Assembly: GCF_049331405.1 (NCBI RefSeq)
Contig: NZ_CP186274.1
Span: 2,666,001-2,730,000, forward strand
Origin: PoT sp049331405
GTDB lineage: Bacteria; Planctomycetota; Planctomycetia; Isosphaerales; Isosphaeraceae
DNA: 64,000 nucleotides
Direction of reading: 5' to 3'
The notes beneath the pieces are model-generated. The model was not told where the DNA came from and did not search any database. It saw only the letters and a program-made list of their open reading frames with translations. The translations under genes were made by a program, and so were the position numbers. Positions 27,407-37,872 of the stretch are shown here, in pieces; position 1 is the stretch's first letter, and every line of letters starts with the position of its first letter.

Positions 27407-27444
27407 ATTGTCGTTATCAAAGGGAACAAGGCCTTTGGTCGGGC

Positions 27445-30279
27445 TCAACGGTGACCGCCACCGCCGTGGCCACCGCCACCACCATGGCCCATCCCGCCGC
27501 CGCCGAAGCCACCACCCATATGCCCGCCCCCCATGTGGCCTCCGCTGAAGCCGCCCATGTGGCCTCCGCCCATGCCACCGACGTGCCCGCCGCTGAACCC
27601 ACCGACGTGCCCGCCACTGTAGCCGCCGAGGTGCCCACCTCCCATGCCGCCGAGGTAGTTACCCCCGCCCATGTGGTGGTTGGCGACCCCGCCGTTGAAG
27701 TTGCCGAGGGCGTGCTGCTGGAAGCCTCCCGGATTACCGCCGAGGTGATGGGTCGGCATCCCGCCCAGGCCCGCGCCGACACCTCCCGCGAGGTGGTTCG
27801 GCCTCATCCCGCCGAGCTGGTTGCCCATGCCGGCCCCGCCCAGATGATTACCGCCGACGCCACCGAGATGGTTCAGGCCGTTCGCGCCCAGGGCGTGGTT
27901 CGCACCCAGGCCGGGGCCTCCGGCGCCGTGGTGCGTGGTGTTCGCGGCGCCAAGGCCGCCGAGGCCACCGGCGCCGTTGCCTCGGAACGCACCGGCCGCG
28001 CCGTTGTGCAGGCCGCCATTAGCACCGAGCCCGCCGAGATTTCGATTGAGCCCGCCCGCGGCTCCGCCGTGGGCCAAGCCCTGGTGGTTGATCGCGTTGC
28101 CGCCCAATCCGCCGCGGTTGATCCCGTTCGCACCCAGGCCGCCATGATTGAGCCCGTTGGCACCGAGCCCGCCATGGTTAATCCCGTTCGCACCGAGGCC
28201 GCCGTGATGAACTGCCGGCCCATTCGCGCCGAGGCCGTGGTTGAACTGGTTGATGTTGTGCGACAACCCGCCCTGATGGTTCAGGCCGTTGCCGGCAAAG
28301 TTAGGTCGAGCGGCCGTGTGCGAGATCGGGGTATGATGCACGCCATTGAAGCCGGCTCCCCAGTTCGACCCGCCGCCCATCCCGGATCCCCGATGCGTCA
28401 GCGACGCATTGCGGAAGGGGTTGCCGAACGGGTGCGACGAGGGAGGGGCGCTGACGCCATGACGAGCGCCTCCCGCGACGAGCGAGGCGTGTCGGACCGC
28501 CGCGCCGTTCCCGAGGCCGCCGGCATGGTTGGCGAACCCGCCCCGACCCGCGTTCAGACCGGGGTGATGACCCGCGACGCCCGCCCAGCGATTCCCGGCG
28601 CCGAACGCCCCGCCACGATTGACCCAATGGTTGTTACCGCCGTGGTTGCCACCGGGATAGAAGGGGTAGTGACCGCGGCCGCCGCCGTGACCTCCCCAGT
28701 TCCCGTTGCCGCCTCGGCCCCAGCCCCAACCGCCGCCGCGATGGGCCCAGCCACCGCCACCCCAACCACCTCGATTCCAACCCCATCCGCCTCGGTTCCA
28801 ACCCCATCCGCCCCAGCCACCTCCCCATCCCCAGCCGCCGAAATAGGGATTCCCGAAGCCCCAACCGAAGGCCGACCCGAGGCCATAGCCGAACGGGAAG
28901 CCGAAGCCGCCATAGCCGAGGTACGGATACCCCAGGCCATAACCGAAGGGATAGCCGAAGCCCGCGCCGAGGTATGGATAGCCGAAGCCGTAACCGTAAT
29001 AAGGAGACCCGAGGCCGAAGCCGAGGCCATATCCCAGGCCGAACCCAAACGAACGGGCCAGGGCGCCGCCGAAGAGACCGAGGTTGTTGTAGCCATATCC
29101 GCCGTAACCATATCCGCCGTAGCCATAGCCGAATGTGTTCGGCATCGCGTAGCCGTAGGTCGCGTACGGATAGCCGAGGGTGCCGTAATAGGGGTAGTCG
29201 AGGTAGCCGTAGTACGGGCTGATGGTGCCGTACTGGGCATAGCCGTAGTACTGGCCGTTCGGGTCGTAGTAGCACCCGGGATAGCCATCGTAGTACGAGT
29301 TCGGCCGGCCGAAGGCTCCATAAAGGAGGCCATAGCTCTGCGGCGAGATCTGGGTGTACGGCTGATAGACCGTGCCGGGAGTCCTGGCCGCCTCATCGAC
29401 CTGGGCCGGGGCGAACAGGGTCCCGCGATCCTCGAGGACGCGATCCCAGTAGCCTTCCTGGAACGTCCAGCCTTCGGGCTGGTGGACCCACTGCGCGGGG
29501 ACCCACGACCAGCCTTCCTGGCTCTTCGACCAGAAGCCGGGCTTCCAGACGACGCCGTCGCCATCGGGGACGTACGTGCCCGGGACATAGAAATAATCGT
29601 TGCCGGGAGCCGCGCCGGGCTCATCCTCCGGGTGATCGGCCGGGGGGCCATTCTTGCGGAAGTCGATCCGGTCGGTCTTGCGGTCGCTCCAAAAGCCGGG
29701 GACACGATACCAGCCGGTGTCGTCACGCTTCCAGTAGCCGTTGACCCAGAAGCGCCCCGGAGGCGCCACGCGCCAGGTCCCGGTCACCCAGACGAAGTCC
29801 TTCCGGCCTTCATCCCAGGACCAGTAACCTTCGATCCACTGGGCCGACGGGTTCGGCGCGTCGACGCCAGGTCGCTCGACGATCGGCGGCGGAGGAGCCT
29901 TCTCGACGCGAGCCGGATCGCGATCCTTGGCAGGGGAGAGGAAGGCCTCGTGCAGGGGACCATCGTTCAAGGCCTTGACGGGCCCCTTGTCCTCGGTCGT
30001 AGCCGGTGGCGTATTGCTGGCCTCGGGCGACGGAGCCGGCTCGTTCGCATTGCCCGCGTTGGGCTCGGCGATGGCCGGAGCGTCGGCGGGCGCCTGGCCC
30101 GGATTCGGATTGGCGAATGGGGATTTGTTATCGTCGGCCGCGGGTGCCGGAGGGTTCACCTGCGGTTGTTCGAGCGGTGGTGCGTTATCTTGCCCGACGG
30201 AAACGCCGGGGCTCAGGAGCGACGCCGAGAACAGCGTCCCTAGCCAAAGGCCCAACCCGAGGACAGATCGGGAAAACAT
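27445..30279 (-). CDS. Large exported Gly/Asn/His-rich protein with WxxGxW repeats
   Basis: The 944-residue protein has a signal peptide (SVLGLGLWLGTLFSASLLSPG...SVG then QDN). Residues ~30-130 are Pro/Ala-rich. About 140-320 contain repeated WIEGYWSW, WVTGTWR, WVNGYWKR, YRVPGFW, WVPAQW and FQEGYW units, the WxxGxW type known from planctomycete exported proteins. A Tyr/Gly-rich stretch follows (YGYGGYGYGGYGYN), then Gly/Trp units (GGWGWNRG). From ~residue 660 there are 10-residue repeats of the NHGGLGANGI type, and the C terminus is Gly/His/Met-rich. It is probably a surface or matrix structural protein. The start at 30279 has GGAG at 8 bases; convergent with purH. Confidence 0.82.
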   Translation of the reverse strand: MFSRSVLGLGLWLGTLFSASLLSPGVSVGQDNAPPLEQPQVNPPAPAADDNKSPFANPNPGQAPADAPAIAEPNAGNANEPAPSPEASNTPPATTEDKGPVKALNDGPLHEAFLSPAKDRDPARVEKAPPPPIVERPGVDAPNPSAQWIEGYWSWDEGRKDFVWVTGTWRVAPPGRFWVNGYWKRDDTGWYRVPGFWSDRKTDRIDFRKNGPPADHPEDEPGAAPGNDYFYVPGTYVPDGDGVVWKPGFWSKSQEGWSWVPAQWVHQPEGWTFQEGYWDRVLEDRGTLFAPAQVDEAARTPGTVYQPYTQISPQSYGLLYGAFGRPNSYYDGYPGCYYDPNGQYYGYAQYGTISPYYGYLDYPYYGTLGYPYATYGYAMPNTFGYGYGGYGYGGYGYNNLGLFGGALARSFGFGLGYGLGFGLGSPYYGYGFGYPYLGAGFGYPFGYGLGYPYLGYGGFGFPFGYGLGSAFGWGFGNPYFGGWGWGGGWGGWGWNRGGWGWNRGGWGGGGWAHRGGGWGWGRGGNGNWGGHGGGRGHYPFYPGGNHGGNNHWVNRGGAFGAGNRWAGVAGHHPGLNAGRGGFANHAGGLGNGAAVRHASLVAGGARHGVSAPPSSHPFGNPFRNASLTHRGSGMGGGSNWGAGFNGVHHTPISHTAARPNFAGNGLNHQGGLSHNINQFNHGLGANGPAVHHGGLGANGINHGGLGANGLNHGGLGANGINRGGLGGNAINHQGLAHGGAAGGLNRNLGGLGANGGLHNGAAGAFRGNGAGGLGGLGAANTTHHGAGGPGLGANHALGANGLNHLGGVGGNHLGGAGMGNQLGGMRPNHLAGGVGAGLGGMPTHHLGGNPGGFQQHALGNFNGGVANHHMGGGNYLGGMGGGHLGGYSGGHVGGFSGGHVGGMGGGHMGGFSGGHMGGGHMGGGFGGGGMGHGGGGGHGGGGHR

Positions 30280-30972
30280 GGTGAACACTCCGGCTGGCGG
30301 TTTAGACCCCACAGAAGATTCGGACTCGAGGCTCTCGACTTACTACGAACTCAAGTTCATAGCTGATCGACAAATCTGCCGAATTCCGCTTGGAACGTGA
30401 ACGGACAAGGACGAAGTGGGGGGAGATGTTATTCCGGAGGCGCATGCGAAAGGTGCACGTCTCGGATCGTCGCACCCCAAACAGTAACACGCCCGATTCT
30501 CAGAAAGAGAAAGACACTCTGGTTTCTTGCCGCTAAATCCTCGTTACAAGCCGCCCCACGTTCACAAATGGATTTAGTAGCAAGTCGAATGCCGCCCTGG
30601 ATCGAGGCTTACGCACGTAGGCGACTGTCAATTCCCAACGAGGCTGTATGCGTGGATCTGCGGGCCAACGGCCTCATCGTCAACCCTCCGAATTTCTAGA
30701 TCACCCGACAATCCTTACCAATTCGCCAATCGAAACCACCCCTAAAATCTACTGGATTTCCGCTCTTTCCCCATTATTACAAGGCTTGAGAAAAGGAAAT
30801 TGGCCGCGACTTCGGGAAAATCACGACTCGACAAATCCCATCATAGCGTGCATGATATCGTTAGTGTATGTTGTGCCAGATTATCGCTCGGGGTACAATA
30901 CGTCAATGTGTTGCCGACGCAGGCGGGCGTAATCGTCAACACACGACTCGATCATCGCGAAGGGATCGCCCC
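30280..30972. other. AT-richer divergent intergenic region
   Basis: Nearly 700 bases between the Gly-rich gene (minus) and the FHA gene (plus), with a GC content visibly below the genes. It contains the FHA promoter candidate listed separately; no gene is supported. Confidence 0.5.
30871..30899 (+). promoter_or_regulatory. Candidate sigma-70-type promoter for the FHA gene
   Basis: TTGTGC (-35) and TACAAT (-10) are separated by 17 bases, in an AT-richer stretch about 70 bases before the FHA start codon. Both hexamers are near consensus. Confidence 0.5.
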
Positions 30973-31515
30973 ATGAAAGCCGAGCTGGTCCCCGAGAACG
31001 GGGACGCGCCGATTCCGATCGATAAGGACATGACGATCGTGGGCCGTCGAGGCTATTGCGACGTCGTCGTCGACCACGCCAGCCTGTCGAAGCGGCATTG
31101 CGTCCTGGTGAAGACGGACGGCCTGCTCGTCATCAGGGACCTGGCGAGCACGAACGGGACCAAGGTCAAGGGGCAGAAGATCCGCTGGGCGGCCCTCTTG
31201 CCGGACGACCGGGTGACCTTCGGCAGCTACAAGGTCCGGATCTACCTCGGGCCCGACGACGCGCCCGCCCCTTCGGAGAAGTGGCAGAAGCGCAAGACGA
31301 GCGTGGCCGCCGCGAGGCCTGCGGCGAGGGCGGATGCGGCGTCGCCGCTCCAGGCGGGGGAGTTCCCATCCCCGACGCCTCTGGGGATGCCGATGGTCAG
31401 TTCGGCCTCCTCGTGGCCTCCGGACCTCGGCCAGGACACGGACGACTCGGGCTGGCGGAACATGATCGGCGACAAGGATAAAGACGACGACGACATCATC
31501 ATCGAGCTGGACTGA
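30973..31515 (+). CDS. FHA domain protein
   Basis: The 180-residue protein has an N-terminal forkhead-associated domain, which binds phosphothreonine peptides: VGRRGYCDVVVDHASLSKRHCVLV, then IRDLASTNGTKVKG, giving the expected Gly-Arg, Ser, His and Asn-Gly positions. The second half is a Pro/Ala-rich linker ending in a strongly acidic tail (DKDKDDDDIIIELD). It is probably a cytoplasmic adaptor in Ser/Thr kinase signalling, but no kinase is in view. GAAGGGA precedes the ATG at 30973. Confidence 0.88.
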   Translation: MKAELVPENGDAPIPIDKDMTIVGRRGYCDVVVDHASLSKRHCVLVKTDGLLVIRDLASTNGTKVKGQKIRWAALLPDDRVTFGSYKVRIYLGPDDAPAPSEKWQKRKTSVAAARPAARADAASPLQAGEFPSPTPLGMPMVSSASSWPPDLGQDTDDSGWRNMIGDKDKDDDDIIIELD

Positions 31516-31598
31516 CGTCGGGTCGCGTCCGGACGATGGGGTCCGCGGCCGAGGCAGGCCGAGAATTGGCGCGAAGCGGGCCCCTCGGGAAAGCAAGA

Positions 31599-31635
31599 AC
31601 CGGGCGGTGCTTCCGAAGGAGGAAGCACGCCCGGT
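31599..31635. terminator. Hairpin between convergent FHA and csrA genes
   Basis: ACCGGGCG-GTGCTTCC pairs with GGAAGCAC-GCCCGGT (about 15 bp, tight loop). There is no U-tract. Its position between two convergent genes suggests a bidirectional terminator. Confidence 0.5.
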
Positions 31636-31707
31636 CGGTTGCGACTCAGGTTGTCGGGGTGAGGGGCCCTGGCGAGCCAGGCCCCCTGCCGATCAACGCG
31701 TCCTCAA

Positions 31708-31974
31708 TCAAAGATCGTCAGTCCGAGGGCGACGGATGTCGCGCCGGAGCGGCGGATTGAGGTGCTCGAGCTGGCGGGCGTCCTGGGGATCCAGTCGGCT
31801 CGCCTGCCGATTTTCGCGCTGAATGGCCTCGTACACCTCCTGGCGGTGTACGGAGATTTCGATGGGGGCCGCGATCCCCAATCGGACCTTATCACCCCGG
31901 ATATCCACCACGGTGATGACGATGTCATCTCCGATGATGATGCTTTCGTCGCGGTGTCGGGACAGGACCAGCAT
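31708..31974 (-). CDS. csrA: CsrA carbon storage regulator (copy 2, long C-terminal tail)
   Basis: This second CsrA has 88 residues. The core matches the family (MLVLSRHRDESIIIGDDIVITVV, RLGIAAPIEISVHRQEVYEAIQ). A basic, Arg-rich tail of about 25 residues (LEHLNPPLRRDIRRPRTDD) extends beyond the usual end. AGGAGGAAGGAG provides a strong ribosome site. It lies downstream of fliW on the same strand with a gap of about 130 bases. In bacteria with this arrangement FliW binds CsrA and relieves its repression of flagellin translation. Confidence 0.93.
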   Translation of the reverse strand: MLVLSRHRDESIIIGDDIVITVVDIRGDKVRLGIAAPIEISVHRQEVYEAIQRENRQASRLDPQDARQLEHLNPPLRRDIRRPRTDDL

Positions 31975-32105
31975 TTCAGGCTCCTTCCTCCTGCCAACGA
32001 GACCCGTGACCGTCCCTGATCACGTTGCCCGGGCTCTCGGTTACCACGACGGGGCTGATGACGAGGGATGTTACGTCGTTGGATGTGATGCCCCTGACCA
32101 ACCGG

Positions 32106-32582
32106 TCAAGCCGTCGCTCGAAGCGCGGACGGACCGGGGAGCAGGGTGGGTGCCGGGGCCTGATTGGGTTCGAGCGGGAACCGTACCGCGTAGCGACTGG
32201 AGGTCAGCACGAGTTGCCGGCCGAGCCGACGAACCGGGTTGATCACCAGGGGCCCCTGGAGGTTGGCCGTGAGGCCGCCCCCCTCGCCGCGATTGAGGAT
32301 CACGTAGATGAGCGCCGATCGCTCTTCTTCCAGCTCCAGCGCCGCCCGATCTCCTGGGCGAAGCTCGATCCGATAGTCGCTGACCGCCAGGGGGGGGGCG
32401 ATCAGGCCGAAGGCCAGCTCGGGCGAGGTTACGCTCTGCAACCACGTCAGGCCAGCTACCACCGGGTCTGTGAAGTGGACGAATTGAGTGAACGAACGGA
32501 ACCCGACCAGACCTTCCGGAATGCGGATGAGATCCGCTTCCGAGGCTGGAATCAGGCCGAAGCGGGTCGTGACGATGTTCAC
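32106..32582 (-). CDS. fliW: FliW flagellar assembly factor/CsrA antagonist
   Basis: This 158-residue protein matches FliW. It opens with TTRFGLIPASEADLIRIPEGLVGFRSFTQFVHF and includes WLQSVTSPELAFGLIAPPLAVSDYRIEL and the ALIYVILNRGEGGGLTANLQGPLVINPVRRLGRQL block. FliW binds CsrA and flagellin, coupling flagellin synthesis to secretion. The GTG start at 32582 is chosen because AAGGAGG lies 10 bases upstream and the family N terminus begins there. The gene for csrA follows downstream. No flagellar structural genes are in the window. Confidence 0.9.
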   Translation of the reverse strand: MNIVTTRFGLIPASEADLIRIPEGLVGFRSFTQFVHFTDPVVAGLTWLQSVTSPELAFGLIAPPLAVSDYRIELRPGDRAALELEEERSALIYVILNRGEGGGLTANLQGPLVINPVRRLGRQLVLTSSRYAVRFPLEPNQAPAPTLLPGPSALRATA

Positions 32583-33259
32583 TTCCTGTTTACCTCCTTG
32601 AACGTCGGGCTGGCACGTCGCCACAGCCCAACGCAACACCTGGCGTCCCCGGCTGAAGCTGGCCGACCTACCTATGGGGGTCAAATCAGCGATCATCCAT
32701 AGACGGGTCGTTGGCTTCTTCGGTATCACCGAACTCGGCCACGACGCATCCCGCGGACACTCCTCGCCCCGTCCCTGCGGCTCCCACCGAGGGCTACGAG
32801 GCAGGTTTGACCGACCGTAATATCGTCGCGAAATTGCGCCGGGTCTGAGCCCCGGACGCCCGAAATGACACCCCGCCGGCCTGTTGCGATAGCTGCGCCA
32901 GTCGTTCCGTTCGTAGCGACAACAACCGGCGTTCAACACTTCGCGTCGCACGCGTCGTGACGACCCTGCAAGGCCACCCGAAGTGCGCCGAAGGGCTTGT
33001 TCTTCCTGCCGTTAGGAATAGGCCAACGAATCGGGACGTGTCGGGTTCGAGGAGGGGACGCGTCGGCGCCAAACCCGGCGTGATGCCGGTCCGGATACAA
33101 CGGTCGATCCGGTCGGGGGCCTGTCGCGAGGGGATCGGACGATCCGGGCGAGGGAAGGGCTCAAGTCTCAATCGATTCAGGGGTCGCCGGAGGCCGGAGA
33201 GGTGCGGCGGGACCTCCGTCGAAGCCTGTATCCAGTGGCTCTCTCATTCGGTACGCGGC
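32583..33259. other. Intergenic region upstream of fliW
   Basis: Nearly 680 bases without a convincing gene in any frame; several frames are open but read as Arg/Pro-rich shadow translations. It should contain the fliW-csrA promoter, which I could not pin down. Confidence 0.45.
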
Positions 33260-33547
33260 TCAGGACCGATAATTCTCTTCCAAGCCCCAGAGGCGCTGGA
33301 GCTGCCGGTCGCGCTTGCCCTGCTCGTAGCGATAGATCGCGATCTCCTCGATCGACTCGCCGCTCGAAGGGACATAGCTCGCCTTCCGCCCCTCGGCCTC
33401 GCGGAAAACCGCGCCGAGGTGATCGGGACAGGAGAAGCCGAACGTCTTCAGCTCGGCGAAGCTGCCCCCGCTCCAGAGCGCGGCGATCTTGTAGACCGCG
33501 GGCTCGTTGCAACCCCGGAGCGAGCACTGAACCTCGGTGGTCGGCAT
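33260..33547 (-). CDS. Small Cys/His protein, possible zinc-binding domain (paralogue of 8113-8388)
   Basis: The 95-residue protein contains VQCSLRGCNEPAVYKIAALWSGG, then FSCPDHL about 28 residues later and IYRYEQGKRDRQLQRLWGLE at the end. Its Cys/His arrangement and length match the 91-residue protein encoded at 8113-8388. Either ATG 33547 or ATG 33565 could be used; GAGG about 9 bases before 33547 favours the shorter form. Function unknown; a small zinc-binding fold is inferred from the motif spacing. Confidence 0.72.
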   Translation of the reverse strand: MPTTEVQCSLRGCNEPAVYKIAALWSGGSFAELKTFGFSCPDHLGAVFREAEGRKASYVPSSGESIEEIAIYRYEQGKRDRQLQRLWGLEENYRS

Positions 33548-33889
33548 CTTTGGCGTCCTCAACATCGCGCTGGGTTCGAGGCGAAATGCGACGGGAGACC
33601 GGCGATCCTCAACGGCGCCGCCTCCGCACGGGGCGGGCCTGGTGAAGCCGTCCGATAGGATACGTCGCCCGGACCTCGTTGAGAAGCAATCGGCCTCGAA
33701 ATAGACCCGAACCGATCGGCCCGACGACGGACGCAAGTCGGTCGATCGAATGAGCCTGTGTCGAACCACCATTGGGAAGTCGGGGACGAGAACGATCGGG
33801 GCGATGGATCGCGCAATGACCCAGGAGGATTTGCGTATTCAAGCTATCTGATCAATTCGCCAATTGCTTGGCCCAAGCACGTGCCCCCC

Positions 33890-34118
33890 TCAAGGGCGAT
33901 TGGGCGACGCCTTGAATCGCGTCGCCTTCGATGGCTGAGAGGAGCCCCGATGGCCCCAGAGGTCGAAGTGCTTCGTGCGCTCGCGCTCCTCGTAAGTTCT
34001 CGACGATGAGCCGGTAGAACGCGTCGGCGAAAAGCGGCAGCTTGCGCGGCGGGATCTCGAGCCAGTCGTAGAGGGAGTACTTCGAGAAGGGGTGGTCGCC
34101 CGAGGGGACGAGCCACAT
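33890..34118 (-). pseudogene. Small gene with a frameshift
   Basis: Two frames give continuous protein-like sequence if joined. The first runs from an ATG at 34118 (GGAGC 8 bases upstream): MWLVPSGDHPFSKYSLYDWL, then IPPRKLPLFADAFYRLIVEN. At about 33993-33997 the sense moves by one base and continues YEERERTKHFDLWGHRGS to a stop at 33890. Neither frame alone reads well beyond that point. It is either a decayed ~76-residue gene or a one-base sequencing error in an intact gene. I do not recognise the family. Confidence 0.45.
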
Positions 34119-34775
34119 CGGGGTCGCTCCGTCGCTGATGCAAATCGATGGAGCCGAGTCGGCGCATGCAAGCCTGGCCGGACGAAATCCATACCTGGCT
34201 CGATCGCAAACATGCAGGGTCCGCGGCCGAATGAGGTCCGGATTTCTTCCGTCAAGGGTGGCAAAGAAGGGACGACATCCTGAACGTATTCCCCGCCGGG
34301 GGAGAGAAAAACCGTGACCGAGATGCGCGATTAAGTCCAATGAAACGAAGGAATTGCAGTTTTTGCAACGAATCCTTAATGGTGGTCAATTATCAACGTG
34401 GGTTTAAAGAGCAGTAATGCATCTCTCGCCGACGCCCCTGCTACCTTCGCGGGGCTTTTGGGCTCGTGTTTGTGACCCGTGTAGAGATGGCTCAAGCAGC
34501 ATATTCTGTTGGCGCGAAGCACTCGCTTCAACCATCAACCCATATTCAACAAATAGATTACCGAGGGCTGCACACCCGAATCCCAATCATAAAATCAAGA
34601 CACCACAAAATATAGCATCCGACTGAGACGCAGAGGAAGGGGAGTCGATGATCGCCTCCGCGAGGAAACTTGGAGGCGATCACCATCGTGCCGAGGGGAG
34701 ATTGGGGCGGGGCCGAACCGCAAACTCAAGGATCAAGAAACCCTCGAAACTCGCGACTCATCGATCCAAAGGATC
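34119..34775. other. AT-rich intergenic region
   Basis: About 650 bases, notably AT-rich between 34270 and 34620, without a supportable gene. No known RNA or repeat was recognised. The low GC could reflect transferred or decayed DNA. Confidence 0.45.
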
Positions 34776-35723
34776 TCAATAGCGATGGAAGGCGTAATCC
34801 GGGTTCGCCGGGTCGAAGTCGAGTACGGTGAGCGTGGCTTCGGTATTCACATTCTCATAGGAGTACCGCTCCGCCAGCAGGAGGTCGCCCGTGTGCCCGG
34901 CCTCGGGCCAGTCGTAGCTGCTGATCTGGAACGGGATCCGGGTGTCTGGGTGGTAGAGGACCTCGACGCGCGCGAAGGGGCGCTCGGGCGTCTTGTGGAC
35001 GTGGAAGTGGGTCGAGCGGAGGCAGGGCTTGCCCGCCAGGTCGGTCGCGCGGTCGAGGATCGTCGTGGCCGAGGCGTCCTTGATATCCTTGTGCCGGAAG
35101 CCCACGAGCCGGTCGATCAGGTGGCTGAGCCCCGCCTCGGTCACCGGATGGCGCGAGTCGGCCAGGGCCAGGGGATGGTCGGGCGGCACCATCAGCCTGG
35201 GGACGAGCAGGCGCGAGACCCCCGTCGAGTGGGCGATCACCTTGTTGTCGCGCTGGCCCTCGGCATACACGACTTCCTTGCCCGGGTTGGGCGCGAGAAA
35301 CTTGAAGTAGACCGCGAAGGGGCGCTCGCGCACCTTCATCGCCAGGGTCTGCTCCGGCCCGAGCTTGCCCCGCAGCCGCTCCTGCTTATGGAAGGTGGCC
35401 GTGTAGCCCTCGACCTTCGCGAAACGCTCCTGGACGCGTTCCAGGGTCGTCAGGAGCAGTTCCTTGGCGGGCATCCCATCCAGACGCCCGACGGGCCACT
35501 CGGGCATCACCGCCTCCTTGGGAGGCGCCGAGGCCTCGTCGGCCGACTCGGCCTTCGACTTCGCCGTGGCGGAGATCGCGTCGGCGACCGGGCTCGGCTC
35601 CAGGGGTGCCGTCAGCCACCAGCTCGCCCCGACGACGGAGGCGACCGGTAAGGCCACGAGCAGCAAGACGAGCCGACGCCCCTTGGGTGTCGCGAATGGA
35701 TTGCGCGTGAAGTACGCCGCCAT
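34776..35723 (-). CDS. DUF1571 protein, exported (copy 2)
   Basis: This 315-residue protein has an N-terminal membrane anchor/signal (RLVLLLVALPVASVVGASWWL) and a DUF1571-type domain: VQERFAKVEGYTATFHKQERLRGKLGPEQTLAMKV, VYFKFLAPNPGKEVVYAEGQRDNKVIAHS, HPVTEAGLSHLIDRL, and the tail FDPANPDYAFHRY. It parallels the 379-residue copy at 20313-21452 over the whole domain but is clearly diverged. GGAG 9 bases before the ATG at 35723 supports this start over the GTG two codons upstream. Envelope location likely; function unknown. Confidence 0.85.
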   Translation of the reverse strand: MAAYFTRNPFATPKGRRLVLLLVALPVASVVGASWWLTAPLEPSPVADAISATAKSKAESADEASAPPKEAVMPEWPVGRLDGMPAKELLLTTLERVQERFAKVEGYTATFHKQERLRGKLGPEQTLAMKVRERPFAVYFKFLAPNPGKEVVYAEGQRDNKVIAHSTGVSRLLVPRLMVPPDHPLALADSRHPVTEAGLSHLIDRLVGFRHKDIKDASATTILDRATDLAGKPCLRSTHFHVHKTPERPFARVEVLYHPDTRIPFQISSYDWPEAGHTGDLLLAERYSYENVNTEATLTVLDFDPANPDYAFHRY

Positions 35724-36502
35724 GCTCACAAACTCCAGGATCGGTAGGTCCGCTACCTGAGGTGGGGGGGGATGTTTGACCGGGAGAGCGGAGGAGGGCG
35801 TCGCCGACCGGGGCTCATCGAGGGGTAATCGAACCTCGGATGAGGACGATCCGTCATCCCTCGGGCACCGCTCGAAGGTTTCCTTCTCGCTCGCGATCGA
35901 GCTGCCAAGAGCGACGTGGCAGGTTGGCTCGCAGACGCGACCGATTACCGCCCCGGAGTCTGTTTGGCGTCGATACCGAAAGATATCGAACGAAACTCAC
36001 CCTCTCAACAACGAAAGTCGGATCGTTGACGCGAGCAGCAACGCTCGGGGCGCAAGTTCGGCGAACTCGCGGTTCTCGCGGAAAGACGGGCTGTGACACT
36101 CGGGGAGGAAAGGTCCATCGTGAGCCTTGATTTGGAGGCTCCGGTCGCGGCAAGAGGCCGGGAGAACTCCTGCGGGCTGGCATCGGCATCCGGGACGATC
36201 GTCGATGGTTCCTCGTCTGCCCAGTGCTCATTGACATGCCCGTTTCCGGTCTCGCCGGGAAGCGGATTGCCAGCACCCGAGGGCAGTTCCCGGTGTAGCG
36301 ACGCCGCGCCCCGATTTCGAAGGAGATCCTCCCCACCTCGTGGTTTGCGTAAGCCCCGATCGTGAGAATTGACCGATCCGGGTCGTGCCGTCTACGATGG
36401 GGCTTTGGCCAGGTTTCGACGCCCAGTGCAAGAGCCGGGGTCGTCCGTCGCCGTGATCCCGAGGGGCAACGTCCAAGCCCCTCGGCGGAGGATAGAGATC
36501 AG
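35724..36502. other. Divergent intergenic region upstream of thiC
   Basis: About 780 bases between a DUF1571 gene (minus) and thiC (plus). I looked for a TPP riboswitch and did not find its conserved CUGAGA or ACCUGAUC-type segments. Only the hairpin just before thiC stands out. No gene is supported. Confidence 0.5.
36459..36485 (+). promoter_or_regulatory. Hairpin immediately upstream of the thiC ribosome site
   Basis: CCGAGGGGC pairs perfectly with GCCCCTCGG around a 9-base loop; GGAGG of the thiC Shine-Dalgarno follows within two bases. It could influence translation of thiC, or could be incidental. Confidence 0.4.
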
Positions 36503-37843
<1,341 letters not shown>

Positions 37844-37872
37844 TAGATCGCGAGGATGAGCCGCTAACTCAA

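Noticed and set aside
26917..30243. 1108-codon plus-strand open frame opposite the Gly-rich gene
   Set aside because: Its sequence is compositionally driven (Ala/Val/Ile repeats from the antisense of Gly/Asn/His codons) and starts inside purH; the minus-strand gene has a signal peptide, ribosome site and terminator.
35724..36502. TPP riboswitch before thiC
   Set aside because: The conserved CUGAGA and ACCUGAUC-type boxes are missing from both strands.
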